Origin: UBA11512 sp964623895
GTDB taxonomy: Bacteria; Bacillota; Clostridia; Oscillospirales; CAG-272
Direction of reading: 5' to 3'
NCBI GenBank assembly: GCA_964623895.1
Contig: CAZUWA010000013.1
Location: forward strand, 1 to 36,628
DNA: 36,628 nt
The notes below the pieces were generated by a model. It was not told the origin of the DNA and did not search any database. It saw nothing but the letters and a program-made list of their open reading frames with translations. This document shows positions 7,730 to 17,890 of the stretch, in pieces. Each line of letters opens with the position of its first letter. The first letter of the stretch is position 1. The position numbers and the translations under genes are program-made.

Positions 7730-10700
7730 TCAAAAAGATAGCAAAATCTCACTTGAAAGGGCAAAAGAATAGATAAAGACCTCGTCCACGGGTCTGCCCA
7801 TCATCATTTCCACTGCCCGTTTATAGTACCCGAGCTGTGTCTTATGCCGTTCGCGCAGAAGATCCGCACAGTTTGCAGGATCAGCAAGTTGTTCCCTTTG
7901 AAAATGATCGGTCTTGTAATCAAACAGTACCAACTTCTCCTGTTCATCAATAAAGAAGCAATCGATTACACCTTGTATCAACAATTTCTCGTTTTGCAAT
8001 GCTACCTTTTTTTCGGCATCCTCTGTAAAATCGGATGCCGGCAATTCGATCGTAAACCTCTGTTCCCGATAAATCGTCTTCGCATCTTTCATGCGTTTGT
8101 AAAGTGCACTCTCAAAAAACGCTTCCACTTTGGAATACTCGATCAACTCCGCCACCGCAGGAGATAAAAAACGCTGTGCGATCAATCGCTTTGCCTCGGT
8201 AATAACGCCGTCTTCTTCCACCTTCACAAAATCGCAGAACTGCATAAAGGCATGTGTTGCACTCCCTCTTGCCGCCGCATTTTTTTTAACATCCGCCAAA
8301 GAATCTGCCTTATAGAATGCCGGCATTTTGCCTTTTTTACCGACAGGTTGCGCAGAAAACATCTCAAAGGACTTTTCCTCTTCATCCAATACCTGTGGGA
8401 AGAGTTTGGAGACGGAAAGCTTTGTCGGCAGTTCCGTCTCGCATGTATGAGGATAGCGGAAAGACAATCGTTTTTCGATCTCGACACGGCATTTTTCGTA
8501 TTCCTCTTCGTCATATTCGACGAGCATTTCCTCTTTTTTTTCTTCTGCCTCTCTCTGCTCTTCAAAGATATCGACCTCGTCATACAGCCGATACAGTGCA
8601 TCTTTTCCGTTCAGCGCCGCCAGAATATAATTCAAATAGTTTGGAAACTGCTCTAACAACGTTCTTCTGACCTGTGGGCAACAGGCGATCCCATCTATTC
8701 TTTCCCGTCCGCTCTTGCTGAACGTACCTGAAATGTAGAGTTCATCTCTTGCCCTTGTCAGCGCCACATATAAGATCCGTAGTTCTTCGTTAACTGCACG
8801 TTCTCGATCGGCAAGTTCAGCCGCGGCATGCACTGCCGAACGGCGGCGCACCCCCGCTTTTTCTCCGTCCGCAAGAATGGGCGCAAAACCGATCTCTTCA
8901 TCAAACAGCATTTTATCGGAAGAAGAAAGCTTAAGGGCATTGGAACATCCGTACAGCCAACAAACCGGAAACTCCAATCCTTTCGAACCGTGAATAGTCA
9001 TCAATCGCACATGACCTTTGATCACTTGTGCACTCTTACCGTCGCTTGCAATATCCCGTTCTGCCATATCCGCAATTTTTTCAAGGAGTTTAGAGAGTTC
9101 TCCTGTCGACGTTCCGGCATAGGTGCGGCAAAGATCGTAAAAAAACAGCAAGTTTTCCTTGACCGTCTGTCCCTCGCCGACCGTTTTCCCAAACGACAAA
9201 AGGGGTAAGAGCATACATTCGCTCATCACCTTCCACACCAGTTTGTCAGCGGTACATTCCTGAAGCGCAGTGCGGTATTCGGCAATAAAATGCAATACCC
9301 TGCGACAGCGCAGATCTCCTGTAGTTTCCGCATAGTCGCAAACCGCCGCGAAAAGGCTCTCACCCTGTCCTTTTTGTCGAATTTCGGCAAGTTCGGAAAG
9401 AGTAAACCCAAAAACAGGACTTTTCATGCCGCCCGCTAAATAAATATCTGCAGTCGGATCGTTGATCATCTCCAAAAGACAACGAAGAAGCAATACTTCC
9501 GGCGTTTCAAAAAAGCCTTTTTTGCAGTTGATATCCAAGATCAGCCCTCTGTTTTCAAACGCACGGCGGATGTCCGGTGCTTCCGTCATAGAACGCACCA
9601 AAATACCGATCTCCGAGCCGTCTCTGCCACGCTTTATCATTTCGGCAACATTGCGTGCAAGATATTCCGCTTCCTCATTCTCCTCACGGTCATTGCTTGT
9701 TTTCACCAGACAAATTGCCGGCAACAAAAGTTCGCCATCTGATTTGTGCGCTACCAAATCATCCTCCGGCAGATAGGTCATATCGGTGCAAAGATTCATG
9801 AGCGGCGCACAAACGGCATTGACAAACCGAATCACCGCAGGCACACTGCGATAGTTTTCCGTTAAAAAGATCCTGCCCTCCGACGTCTCTTGTTCGATAT
9901 AGTCCGGATAGCGCTCACGCAGAGCCGAGAAAATAGAGGGACAAGCCCCACGAAAACCGTAAATGCTCTGTTTGACGTCACCTACGGCAAAGCGATTCCG
10001 TCTGGAAAGAGCCAAAAACAGTTTATCCTGCAATTCATTGACATCCTGATATTCGTCGATATAGATCTCATCAAATTCAGAAGAAAGTTTCTTTGCAAAC
10101 GCGCTGATCTCTTCCCCATCATACAGAAGGTCAAGGGCATAATGTTCAACGTCGGAAAACTCTAAAACACCCATTCTGCTCTTCAATTCCTTCAGCTCCT
10201 CACTGTAGTCTGAAAAAAGCGTATAAAGCATCCGATTCATCGCAGCGCTTTCACGACAACTTTCTCTGTAAAGCGACAGATCATAGCCAAGATGCATTGC
10301 TTTTCTGCTGCGGATATAATCGGTTGCCACCGCGCGTACCTGCTTGAACCATTTTACTTCCTCCAGATCGTTCAGCCCTTTGGAAATAAATTTTTCCTTT
10401 TCGTACCCCTCAAGCAGTGCGGTCATTTCCACAGGGCGGTCAACAAGAGAAAGGGCATTTTCGAAATAGTCCAATTCCTTACGCAGTATCGACAACTGTT
10501 TTTCGGATAGATGCTCTTCCTCAAACAGCGGCAAGATCCGACGGTATTCTTCTTTAAAAAAGGTCAGATCCGCCTTTACCTGATCGGTAACTTTCTTGCC
10601 GTAAAAGCTCTGCGAGAAGGGCAGATCTGCCGACATTTCCATTTTTTTAGCGGCAGACAGGAAGGTCTCTATACCGTGGAACAGGTTCTCAGTCTTTTCG

Positions 10701-11242
10701 TACAGTTTGACCAATTTTGCCGGCAAATCCTTATCGTTGTAGGAAGAAAGCATGCCGTCACACAGACGTGCAAAAACGCCGCTCGTATCACTTGCGTACA
10801 TCTTTTCGACCGACCGTTTCATCAGTCGCAGTTTCCGCTTATATAATTCCGCGTCATCTGCCACGCGCACCGCAGGGGACAGTCCGCATTTGTCGTAATT
10901 TTTTCTCACCAATTCAAGGCAATAACTGTCAATCGTACAGATTTTGGCGGCAGGCAGCAGTGACATCTGCCGTTTTAGTATTTTGCGTGCTTCCGGCTTT
11001 TTTTCAACTCGATACCGCTCTTTCAAGCCTTTGAATAATCGCTCGCGCATTTCTCCCGCCGCAGCTCTTGTAAATGTCACGATCAGCAGGCGGTCTAACG
11101 AATACGGGTGTTCTTCGTCGCAGAGTTCTTCCAAAATTCGAAGACAAAGCGAGTGAGTTTTGCCCGAACCTGCCGATGCGGAAACCAACAGATCTTTGTT
11201 TCTTGTATAAACGGCGGCTCTTTGACCTGCATTCAACTCCAT
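7730..11242 (-). CDS. addA: ATP-dependent helicase/nuclease subunit A
   Basis: 1170 residues. UvrD-type superfamily 1 helicase: Walker A SAGSGKT (23-29), Walker B DEYQD (396-400), MTIHGSKGLEF (motif V region), and a C-terminal RecB-type nuclease with the DYKTD catalytic motif starting at about residue 1108. With AddB it resects double-strand breaks and recognises Chi, feeding 3' single strands to RecA; it also degrades foreign linear DNA. The ATG follows GGAG at 6 bases. It is the last gene of a minus-strand run topoisomerase-addB-addA. The 206 bases to addB are longer than the usual overlap because they hold a decayed ABC-transporter fragment. Confidence 0.96.
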   Translation of the reverse strand: MELNAGQRAAVYTRNKDLLVSASAGSGKTHSLCLRILEELCDEEHPYSLDRLLIVTFTRAAAGEMRERLFKGLKERYRVEKKPEARKILKRQMSLLPAAKICTIDSYCLELVRKNYDKCGLSPAVRVADDAELYKRKLRLMKRSVEKMYASDTSGVFARLCDGMLSSYNDKDLPAKLVKLYEKTENLFHGIETFLSAAKKMEMSADLPFSQSFYGKKVTDQVKADLTFFKEEYRRILPLFEEEHLSEKQLSILRKELDYFENALSLVDRPVEMTALLEGYEKEKFISKGLNDLEEVKWFKQVRAVATDYIRSRKAMHLGYDLSLYRESCRESAAMNRMLYTLFSDYSEELKELKSRMGVLEFSDVEHYALDLLYDGEEISAFAKKLSSEFDEIYIDEYQDVNELQDKLFLALSRRNRFAVGDVKQSIYGFRGACPSIFSALRERYPDYIEQETSEGRIFLTENYRSVPAVIRFVNAVCAPLMNLCTDMTYLPEDDLVAHKSDGELLLPAICLVKTSNDREENEEAEYLARNVAEMIKRGRDGSEIGILVRSMTEAPDIRRAFENRGLILDINCKKGFFETPEVLLLRCLLEMINDPTADIYLAGGMKSPVFGFTLSELAEIRQKGQGESLFAAVCDYAETTGDLRCRRVLHFIAEYRTALQECTADKLVWKVMSECMLLPLLSFGKTVGEGQTVKENLLFFYDLCRTYAGTSTGELSKLLEKIADMAERDIASDGKSAQVIKGHVRLMTIHGSKGLEFPVCWLYGCSNALKLSSSDKMLFDEEIGFAPILADGEKAGVRRRSAVHAAAELADRERAVNEELRILYVALTRARDELYISGTFSKSGRERIDGIACCPQVRRTLLEQFPNYLNYILAALNGKDALYRLYDEVDIFEEQREAEEKKEEMLVEYDEEEYEKCRVEIEKRLSFRYPHTCETELPTKLSVSKLFPQVLDEEEKSFEMFSAQPVGKKGKMPAFYKADSLADVKKNAAARGSATHAFMQFCDFVKVEEDGVITEAKRLIAQRFLSPAVAELIEYSKVEAFFESALYKRMKDAKTIYREQRFTIELPASDFTEDAEKKVALQNEKLLIQGVIDCFFIDEQEKLVLFDYKTDHFQREQLADPANCADLLRERHKTQLGYYKRAVEMMMGRPVDEVFIYSFALSSEILLSF

Positions 11243-11294
11243 ATCCGTCTCCTTGTTTATTAATTATAAATTCTTTCTTTGGGCCAACAGATTG

Positions 11295-11433
11295 CGTTGT
11301 GGACTTTCTCGCACCGTTGACACCCAGGAAGGCAAACAGTTCGCCTTCCCATACCCGAAAACCCAGGTCATCCACCGCCTGTACATCGCCAAAAATGTTT
11401 GCTTAGGTGGGCGATTTTGGTTACATTTTTCAT
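11295..11433 (-). pseudogene. Remnant of an ABC transporter ATPase (N-terminal fragment)
   Basis: Reading the minus strand from an ATG at 11433 gives MKNVTKIAHLSKHF; after a shift in a run of five T residues (11391-11395 as A on plus) it continues GDVQAVDDLGF, then EGELFAFLGVNGARKSTT. This is the beginning of an ABC ATPase up to Walker A. The expected GVNGAGKSTT has its second Gly changed to Arg, the frame is shifted, and homology stops at about 11295. It is a dead fragment of about 46 codons lying between addB and addA. Confidence 0.8.
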
Positions 11434-11448
11434 TCTGCCACAATTCTT

Positions 11449-14400
11449 TTAATTCTCGTTATGCTGACTACTGCCGATCTTATTTCTGCATATCGGCAAC
11501 ATTGGACAGTAGGTACATCCGTTAAAACCACCCGATTTTTTTCTGGGCGTTGCTCCCGCCTCTCCCATACGGATCCGACAAGCAAAGCCGGAAAGCAGGT
11601 CATCAAGGCGTTTGAGCGTTTCATCAAGTTGTTCACCGCTCACTAAGAAATCCTTATTGTTCGGAAGAAAATCACAGTCCTGCCCGAGCGCCTTTTTGAC
11701 TTCTTCATCACTTGAGATCCAACCGCTGCGCTTGATCTCGCGGCGCAAGGTGTGTTTCAGCATCTCCTCATCAAATGCCTGCTCGGCAAGCACAGTCGGA
11801 TTGGAAGCAATATAGTATTCCACACCCGCCGGCAATAATCGACTTCCTTTTTCCGCGCCCAATACCTTCAAAAAGGCAGGATCGCTACATGCAATCAGTG
11901 TGCGTAAATAGATAAGCATTTGCAAATTGAGTCCGTCTTCGATCCGATCCGGTTTGAACTGTTTCTTTCCGGTCTTATAATCGACGACGCGCAGATAAAA
12001 TACACCGTTTTCTCCTCTGTAAACATCCACACGGTCGGCAATGCCGTTCACCGTTACGGGATAACTGCCGATCGTCGTAATGGGAGGCAAAGAAATCGTT
12101 TCGCCGCTCGTTTTTCTTCCAAAGGGCAATTCACAAAAGAGTGGTTCGAACGATCCCACGGCAAATTCATCTCGCAGGTTTTTCGAAAGGATCGTTGCGC
12201 CGTCTTTCATTCTGCGAAGCAGTTGTATGGTGCTTTCGCTTTCCTCTCCCTCACCCAGCATCCGCAACCGCAAATCTTCTGTAATTTTGCAAACAGCCTC
12301 TTCGATCTCCCGATCGGTCATCTCTTTGAATTGCCGTCCTTTTTCGATCTCGTCCTTGATCAGTCGCTCCAACACAGCATGCATCACCGTACCGATTTCG
12401 TTTTCTCCGGTGTCTTCCTTCATCTGTTGCTGCAATTTTAAAACATAACTGCAAGTATAGGAGAAGGGACAATTCACAAAACTTTCAAGCCTGCTTTGAC
12501 TGAGTTTCAAAGCCTTTGAAGGGTAAAGTTCCGCTACCACCGCAGGAGAAAGACTGTCTGCCACCGTAATAAGCGGCGCACGCAAGGCGTTGTCGATCAA
12601 CGATCGGCTTTTCTCTTCAAAATAATCGTACAGCGCCTGATGCACCACTCCCCGCCCTGTCTCAAGCGCTTTTTCAAGACAAACGGCATAGCCATACAGG
12701 AGATCCTCTTCCTTGTTTTCAACATTTTCTCCGAAAACACTTTTTATTGTCTCATATACTATAGAGGGTTTTCCCGGAACACCCTTCAGATTTTTTTCAT
12801 AACAAGAAATATATAATTTTTCATACGGCAAAGTAAGCGCCGCATAGGCAAGATGCTGTTCGTCCAAAACAGCACGTTCTCCACCCCCCGGCAGGTCAAT
12901 ACCCACTGTGCGCAGCGTCTCCAATTCCTTTTCCGCAAACATTCCACCTGAAGAAGGATCTGCCGGAAACACCCCCTCATTCATGCCCGGTAGGTGCAGA
13001 ACGCGCACCCCGATCGGGCTTAAATTAAAAGCATCGGAAATAAGCACTCGGTCTTTTCCTTCGGGAATCGCGCCCAACTCCTTTTCCTTCATCAAAACTT
13101 CGAGCATCAAAAGGAACTCATCTGTCGTACAAGGGCAATCCCCCATCGCATAAACCAGTTCGTCAAGAAGATCGCAGATCGTCTGAAAGGTCTGCGCATG
13201 AAACTGTGCTTCTCTTCCCTTGCCGGCTTCATTTGCCGCCTGTTCAAGCAAAGAAAGACGCTCTTCCAACCCGATCGACAGCAAAAAGTCAAAGAGTGCG
13301 GTAGCGAATTCCCTACCTGTTTTTGAGGCTGAAAGATCTTCGCCGAATGCACGCAAAGGTGCGATCAGTTTTTCTTTGATGCGGTTGATCTCCGCCAGTT
13401 TCTCAAAGGACGCATCGGTTCGTTCTGCGGTATGCCCCACCGGATTCATCATAAAAGGCTGTTCCTTCAGCCATCTTTTTCCTTCGATCTGCCAAAGGTT
13501 CGCGTAATCCTCCAAAATGAAACTCTCTCCGTCGGTCAATCCGGAAAGCCCCGTTCCGATATAGGAAAAAAGATCGTCCAGTCGAAAATTGTATTTAAAC
13601 AGCCGTAATGCCGCAAGGATCATCCGCCCGGCAGGTCTTCCTGCAAAGGAAACGGAACCTGCAAACAGATACGGAATGCCGTTGGCATCAAAAACGCTGT
13701 CAACGATTCCTTTATAATCCTCTGTATTCCGCACGACCACAGCATGATCTTTATATCTGCCGCCCGCCATCACATCTTTCAAAATACGCGCAGCGATCGC
13801 CTTACTTTCCTCATACGGACTTGCAAAGCGGTTTAGAGCGATCGCTTCACAACTGCCTTCAAACTGCTTTTCCATGCCGAAAAGTTGTTTCTCAAGATGC
13901 CGCAATTCCGGAGCACTTTTTTTCACCGGAGTGTCCAACACCGCATCTCGCCGAACTTCAATGCCTTCATTGTAAGCAAGGTTATATACGGTGTCTCTAA
14001 ACCAGCGCACTTTTTCGAGCATCTCTCGGTCGTCCTCCGGCAACATCGGAATCGTAACGGTCAGATGCGGTGTTTGCAACAAGATCCGCCTTAAAACAGC
14101 AATTTCCTGTCCTGAAAGCGCCATGGTAGCATCCATATACACTTCTTTATCAGAAAAGAAGTTATGTTTCTCCAACACTTCGCAGAGCCGCGCCAGATCC
14201 TCTTCAGGATCGTCGTATTTTTCATGAAGCAGCCGATCGTATTCCGTCCAAATGTGAGAAAGATCGGACAATTTTGATGATAGCCCAACGCGTTCTTTCA
14301 CCTTGCCGTTCATTGCGGCTTCCATAAGCATATCCGGATTTAGAGCAGTGCGTTTGAGCGCGGTAATGCTCTCTAATATTGCCGAAACAGCATCGGCATT

Positions 14401-14736
14401 TGAAAGTTCCAGTTGTACACAGGTTTCCAAATCGTTTTTGATTCCGGAAAGCGCTCGCCACATCATAAGCGTACGACAACCCTTTCCGGCATAATTGTAA
14501 CAAAGCCCACCGTATTCTCTGAACACCCTGTTTGCAAGACGCCTAAAGGACAGAACCTCTAAATTGATCTTGCATGTATCCTCGCACGCGGCATACAAAC
14601 GAGCTTCAGCCGAAACGGAAAACCGCTCCGGCACAATTAAAATAATCTTTTTGCCAAGCGCAGTACGCTTAGTGATCTGTTCTGTCAAATATCCGCTCTT
14701 GCCCCCTCCGGGGCAACCATAAACAAAATGCAGCAT
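11449..14736 (-). CDS. addB: ATP-dependent helicase/nuclease subunit B
   Basis: 1095 residues, slightly shorter than the usual 1150 or so. Walker A GCPGGGKS (7-14) opens the protein, a Chi-scanning helicase-like body follows, and the C-terminal half has the nuclease motif VDYKTGKK. The iron-sulphur staple is visible: an FVNCPFSYTC segment before the nuclease and CTYCPMLPIC at the end (Cys1074, Cys1077, Cys1083), the 4Fe-4S ligands of the AddB family. Partner of AddA in recombinational repair. Starts 36 bases after the topoisomerase gene stop, with which it is probably cotranscribed. Confidence 0.95.
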   Translation of the reverse strand: MLHFVYGCPGGGKSGYLTEQITKRTALGKKIILIVPERFSVSAEARLYAACEDTCKINLEVLSFRRLANRVFREYGGLCYNYAGKGCRTLMMWRALSGIKNDLETCVQLELSNADAVSAILESITALKRTALNPDMLMEAAMNGKVKERVGLSSKLSDLSHIWTEYDRLLHEKYDDPEEDLARLCEVLEKHNFFSDKEVYMDATMALSGQEIAVLRRILLQTPHLTVTIPMLPEDDREMLEKVRWFRDTVYNLAYNEGIEVRRDAVLDTPVKKSAPELRHLEKQLFGMEKQFEGSCEAIALNRFASPYEESKAIAARILKDVMAGGRYKDHAVVVRNTEDYKGIVDSVFDANGIPYLFAGSVSFAGRPAGRMILAALRLFKYNFRLDDLFSYIGTGLSGLTDGESFILEDYANLWQIEGKRWLKEQPFMMNPVGHTAERTDASFEKLAEINRIKEKLIAPLRAFGEDLSASKTGREFATALFDFLLSIGLEERLSLLEQAANEAGKGREAQFHAQTFQTICDLLDELVYAMGDCPCTTDEFLLMLEVLMKEKELGAIPEGKDRVLISDAFNLSPIGVRVLHLPGMNEGVFPADPSSGGMFAEKELETLRTVGIDLPGGGERAVLDEQHLAYAALTLPYEKLYISCYEKNLKGVPGKPSIVYETIKSVFGENVENKEEDLLYGYAVCLEKALETGRGVVHQALYDYFEEKSRSLIDNALRAPLITVADSLSPAVVAELYPSKALKLSQSRLESFVNCPFSYTCSYVLKLQQQMKEDTGENEIGTVMHAVLERLIKDEIEKGRQFKEMTDREIEEAVCKITEDLRLRMLGEGEESESTIQLLRRMKDGATILSKNLRDEFAVGSFEPLFCELPFGRKTSGETISLPPITTIGSYPVTVNGIADRVDVYRGENGVFYLRVVDYKTGKKQFKPDRIEDGLNLQMLIYLRTLIACSDPAFLKVLGAEKGSRLLPAGVEYYIASNPTVLAEQAFDEEMLKHTLRREIKRSGWISSDEEVKKALGQDCDFLPNNKDFLVSGEQLDETLKRLDDLLSGFACRIRMGEAGATPRKKSGGFNGCTYCPMLPICRNKIGSSQHNEN

Positions 14737-14772
14737 GATCCTCTTCCCACATTCCGATTATTTACCCAAAAA

Positions 14773-16839
14773 CTATACATCGGCATCTTTTGCGTATCGA
14801 TAGCCGTTCTCCGCGATAAATTTCTTTCTGCCCTCCAAATCATCTCCGAGCAAAACTTCAAAAATAGATTCCGTTGCCGCAGCATCGGCAGGAGTCACAC
14901 AGATAAGTCTTCTGGTCGCCGGATTCATCGTAGTAACCGACATCATCTTCGGATCGTTTTCGCCAAGACCTTTCGAGCGTTGCAAGGTGTACTTTTTCTT
15001 ACCCAGTTTTTCAAGGATCTCCGTTTTCTCCTTCTCGTCATAAGCGAAATACGTATCCTCTGCGCAGGTAATTTCGTAAAGCGGTGTCTCTGCGATAAAT
15101 ACGCGCCCTTCGTCAATAAGCGTCGGCAACAACCTGTAAAAGAAGGTCAACAGCAATGTTCTGATCTGGAAGCCGTCTTCGTCGGCATCTGTACAGATGA
15201 TGACTTTGCTCCACTTGAGATTTGCGATATCAAACGGCGGCAGATCGCTCTTGACCTTTCCCGTCAGTTCCACGCCGCATCCAATAACCTTCAAGAGGTT
15301 GACAATGACGTCGCTCTTAAAGATTCGATCATAACCCGCCTTCATACAGTTGAGCGTCTTGCCTCTTACCGGAAATATTGCCTGAAATTCGGCATTGCGG
15401 CTCATTTTACAGCTCGAAAGCGCCGAATCTCCCTCTACGATATAGACTTCTCGGAGCATCGGATCTTTACTTCGGCAACCTACAAACTTTTCCACCCTGC
15501 CTGCCACATCCATCATGTTGCCCTGCAGTTTCTTTTTTATATCCAGTCTGGTACTCTCTGCGCTCTCTCGGCTGCGTTTGTTGATGAGCACCTGCGCCGC
15601 AATTTTATCTGCTTCCATCGGGCGTTCTGTAAAATAAGTTTCAAGCGTGCGCTTGAACCAATCGGTCATAGCATCTCCAATGCCCTTGTTTGTAATCGCC
15701 TTCTTGGTTTGATTTTCGTAGGAAGTTTGTGTAGAAAAACTGTTTATCGCCCAGATAAGGCAATCGGAAACATCTTGAAAAGTGATCTTTCCTTCGTTCT
15801 TTTTATATTTCCCGGTCGTTTTTAAATATTTATCAATGGCATATACCACCGCCGTTTTGGTAGCTTTCTCCGGAACGCCGCCATGCTCCAACCAACTGGA
15901 ATTGTGATAATATTCGGTAACATGCTCTCTGCCCGAAATACAGAAAGACAGTTCGATTTTGAGAGTATATTCGTCCATATCTTCTCTGTCTTTGCAACGC
16001 GTTTCGGTCTTAAAAAAGGTCGGCTCGGTCAATTCCGTTCCATGTGCCAGCTCGGCAACGCGGTCTTTGATGCCGTTTTCATAAAAAAAATCCTGCTCTT
16101 CGAACTTACCCGGGGCCGTTTCAGTGCGTAAAAGAAACTTGATGCCGCTATTGACTACCGCTTGGCGTTTCAACATATCAACAAAGTATTCTCCTGAAAT
16201 GGCAGTTTCAGTAAACACTTCACGGTCGGGACGCCACTTGATAATCGTGCCGTGTTTCTTCTTGTTGCGCGTATCTACCGGAGTGACCTTCAGTTCTCCC
16301 ACAGGATAGCCCTTTTCGAAGTGCATTTCAGAGCAGATCGGTTCTTTCGTTTCTCTGTTCCGAGTGTAAGAACGGACATCCATGTATTCGGAAGCATACT
16401 GCGTAGCGCAAGCGCCGAGACCATTCAAGCCCAGTGCAAATTCATAACTGCCGCCTTTGTTGTTTTCATATTTGCCGCCTGCATACAGTTCGCAAAAAAT
16501 GAGATCCCAGTTGTACCGTTTTTCCTTCTCGTTATAGCCCATCGGAACGCCTCGTCCCTCATCTTCCACTTCAATGGAATTGTCGAGAAAGCGTGTGATC
16601 GTGATTGCCGTTCCGTAGCCTGCCCGTGCCTCATCTACTGAGTTTGAGACGATCTCGAAGACCGCATGTGCGCAACCTTCCAACCCATCAGAACCGAAAA
16701 TGACGGCAGGACGCAGCCTAACGCGGTCAGGACCTTTTAACTGCTTGATACTATGATCGCCGTATTCGGCGCTTGCAGTTTCTTTATTTTTCTTCGTCGT
16801 CTTTTTCTTTTCCGGCTTTGCCGTGTTTTTTACTGCCAT
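14773..16839 (-). CDS. Type IIA DNA topoisomerase B subunit, divergent GyrB/ParE-like
   Basis: 688 residues from the ATG at 16839, which has GGAG 6 bases upstream; an in-frame start 21 codons earlier has no ribosome site. GHKL ATPase motifs are present: FEIVSNSVDEA (catalytic Glu62, Mg-binding Asn66), DEGRGVP (93-99) and GLNGLGA (137-143). The Toprim domain has EGDSALSS (469-476) and TDADEDG (550-556), and QRSKGLGE follows. It cleaves and religates duplex DNA with an A subunit, changing supercoiling or unlinking chromosomes. It differs from standard GyrB/ParE (no DNSIDE, GLHG replaced by GLNG, N-terminal Lys-rich tail), so it belongs to a side clade. No gyrA/parC-like gene is in the window; addB and addA follow in the same direction. 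A strong promoter lies about 150 bases upstream. Confidence 0.9.
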   Translation of the reverse strand: MAVKNTAKPEKKKTTKKNKETASAEYGDHSIKQLKGPDRVRLRPAVIFGSDGLEGCAHAVFEIVSNSVDEARAGYGTAITITRFLDNSIEVEDEGRGVPMGYNEKEKRYNWDLIFCELYAGGKYENNKGGSYEFALGLNGLGACATQYASEYMDVRSYTRNRETKEPICSEMHFEKGYPVGELKVTPVDTRNKKKHGTIIKWRPDREVFTETAISGEYFVDMLKRQAVVNSGIKFLLRTETAPGKFEEQDFFYENGIKDRVAELAHGTELTEPTFFKTETRCKDREDMDEYTLKIELSFCISGREHVTEYYHNSSWLEHGGVPEKATKTAVVYAIDKYLKTTGKYKKNEGKITFQDVSDCLIWAINSFSTQTSYENQTKKAITNKGIGDAMTDWFKRTLETYFTERPMEADKIAAQVLINKRSRESAESTRLDIKKKLQGNMMDVAGRVEKFVGCRSKDPMLREVYIVEGDSALSSCKMSRNAEFQAIFPVRGKTLNCMKAGYDRIFKSDVIVNLLKVIGCGVELTGKVKSDLPPFDIANLKWSKVIICTDADEDGFQIRTLLLTFFYRLLPTLIDEGRVFIAETPLYEITCAEDTYFAYDEKEKTEILEKLGKKKYTLQRSKGLGENDPKMMSVTTMNPATRRLICVTPADAAATESIFEVLLGDDLEGRKKFIAENGYRYAKDADV

Positions 16840-16992
16840 CTTAATCTCCACTCCTCCGCCTTGGCAGCGAAAAAAATAGTAATCATAAATCTTGCTTCGC
16901 AAAATTCAAACGTGAACCAAACTGACTTTAAGTCAAGCAAATCATAACTTTCGCGCCATTTTTACTTCATAAAATGATACTTTCACCGATAT

Positions 16993-17021
16993 ATTGTATC
17001 GTTTTTTCTTCATTTTGTCAA
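16993..17021 (-). promoter_or_regulatory. Promoter of the topoisomerase-addBA run
   Basis: Minus strand TTGACA (17021-17016), 17-base spacer, TACAAT (16998-16993). Divergent from the queG promoter, whose -35 begins only 17 bases away. Confidence 0.8.
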
Positions 17022-17037
17022 GGGGACTTTTTCAAGG

Positions 17038-17065
17038 TTGACAAATCGTAATTTTTGAGTATAAT
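17038..17065 (+). promoter_or_regulatory. Promoter of queG operon
   Basis: TTGACA (17038-17043), 16-base spacer, TATAAT (17060-17065). Expected start near 17072, giving a very short leader before the ribosome site. Confidence 0.8.
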
Positions 17066-17089
17066 TGAGAAAAAAGAGGGGGGATGACC

Positions 17090-17890
17090 ATGCTTAACAG
17101 AAGCGATGTCTCGCCATTTTTCAAAGAAGAACAAATCCCACTGTATGCCGTTCTGCCGATCTTCTCCTGCAAGATCATAAACGAAAGCTTGTTGGCACGC
17201 AGTATGCCGGATGCAAAAAGTGTCATTATTTTTGCGGTTCCTTACTATGCAGGAGCTTTTCCGGAACGAAACATCTCGTTGTACGCCCTTTCAAGGGATT
17301 ATCATCTGTATTTGAAAGGACTGAATGCGCGGCTGATCGCCTTTTTAAAGGATCGCTTCCCAACCGCAAATTTTGCGGGATTCGGTGATCACTCCCCCAT
17401 TGCCGAACGGCATGCCGCCGCTACAGCAGGCTTGGGCATTCTCGGAGACAACGGGATGCTGATCACAAAAGAGTACGGTTCATATGTCTTTATCGGAGAA
17501 ATGTTTATCAATTTAGAAACATCGGAAGAGCCGCACGAAGTTCAGCGTTGCCCCTCCTGTGGCGCATGCAAACAAATATGTCCTGGACATTTTGAAACCT
17601 GTGCTTCCGGCATCGGTCAGAGAAAAGGGGCGCTGACCACAGAAGAAGAATGCCTTATCAAAAAAACAGAATTGGTTTGGGGATGCGACCTCTGTCAGAC
17701 CGTTTGTCCGTATAACCGTGCGCCGAAAATCACGCCAATCACTTTTTTCAAGGAAGATCTGTACCCATATGTCACCGCAAAAGAGATCCAAGAGATGTCG
17801 AAAGAAGAATTCGCTTCGCGCGCTTTTGGCTGGCGAGGCAAGCAACCGCTGTTGCGCAATTTGCAACTGTTTGAAGAGGTAGAAACGTGA
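17090..17890 (+). CDS. queG: Epoxyqueuosine reductase, short form
   Basis: 266 residues. Two ferredoxin-type cluster motifs, CPSCGACKQICP and CDLCQTVCP, sit in the C-terminal half; the N-terminal half is the cobalamin-binding part, and AERHAAATAGLGILGDNGMLI is the signature region of QueG. It reduces epoxyqueuosine to queuosine in tRNA (GUN anticodons). The protein lacks the HEAT-repeat tail of longer QueG proteins, as many Clostridial versions do. The ATG at 17090 is chosen because AGAGGGGG then lies at normal spacing; an ATG six bases earlier abuts it. The next gene starts in the stop codon, so the two form an operon ended by a strong terminator. Confidence 0.88.
   Translation: MLNRSDVSPFFKEEQIPLYAVLPIFSCKIINESLLARSMPDAKSVIIFAVPYYAGAFPERNISLYALSRDYHLYLKGLNARLIAFLKDRFPTANFAGFGDHSPIAERHAAATAGLGILGDNGMLITKEYGSYVFIGEMFINLETSEEPHEVQRCPSCGACKQICPGHFETCASGIGQRKGALTTEEECLIKKTELVWGCDLCQTVCPYNRAPKITPITFFKEDLYPYVTAKEIQEMSKEEFASRAFGWRGKQPLLRNLQLFEEVET

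Noticed and set aside
14728..15825. 365-codon open frame on the plus strand
   Set aside because: It lies fully antisense to the topoisomerase gene; its composition is Phe/Arg/His-rich like a shadow frame, with no motif.
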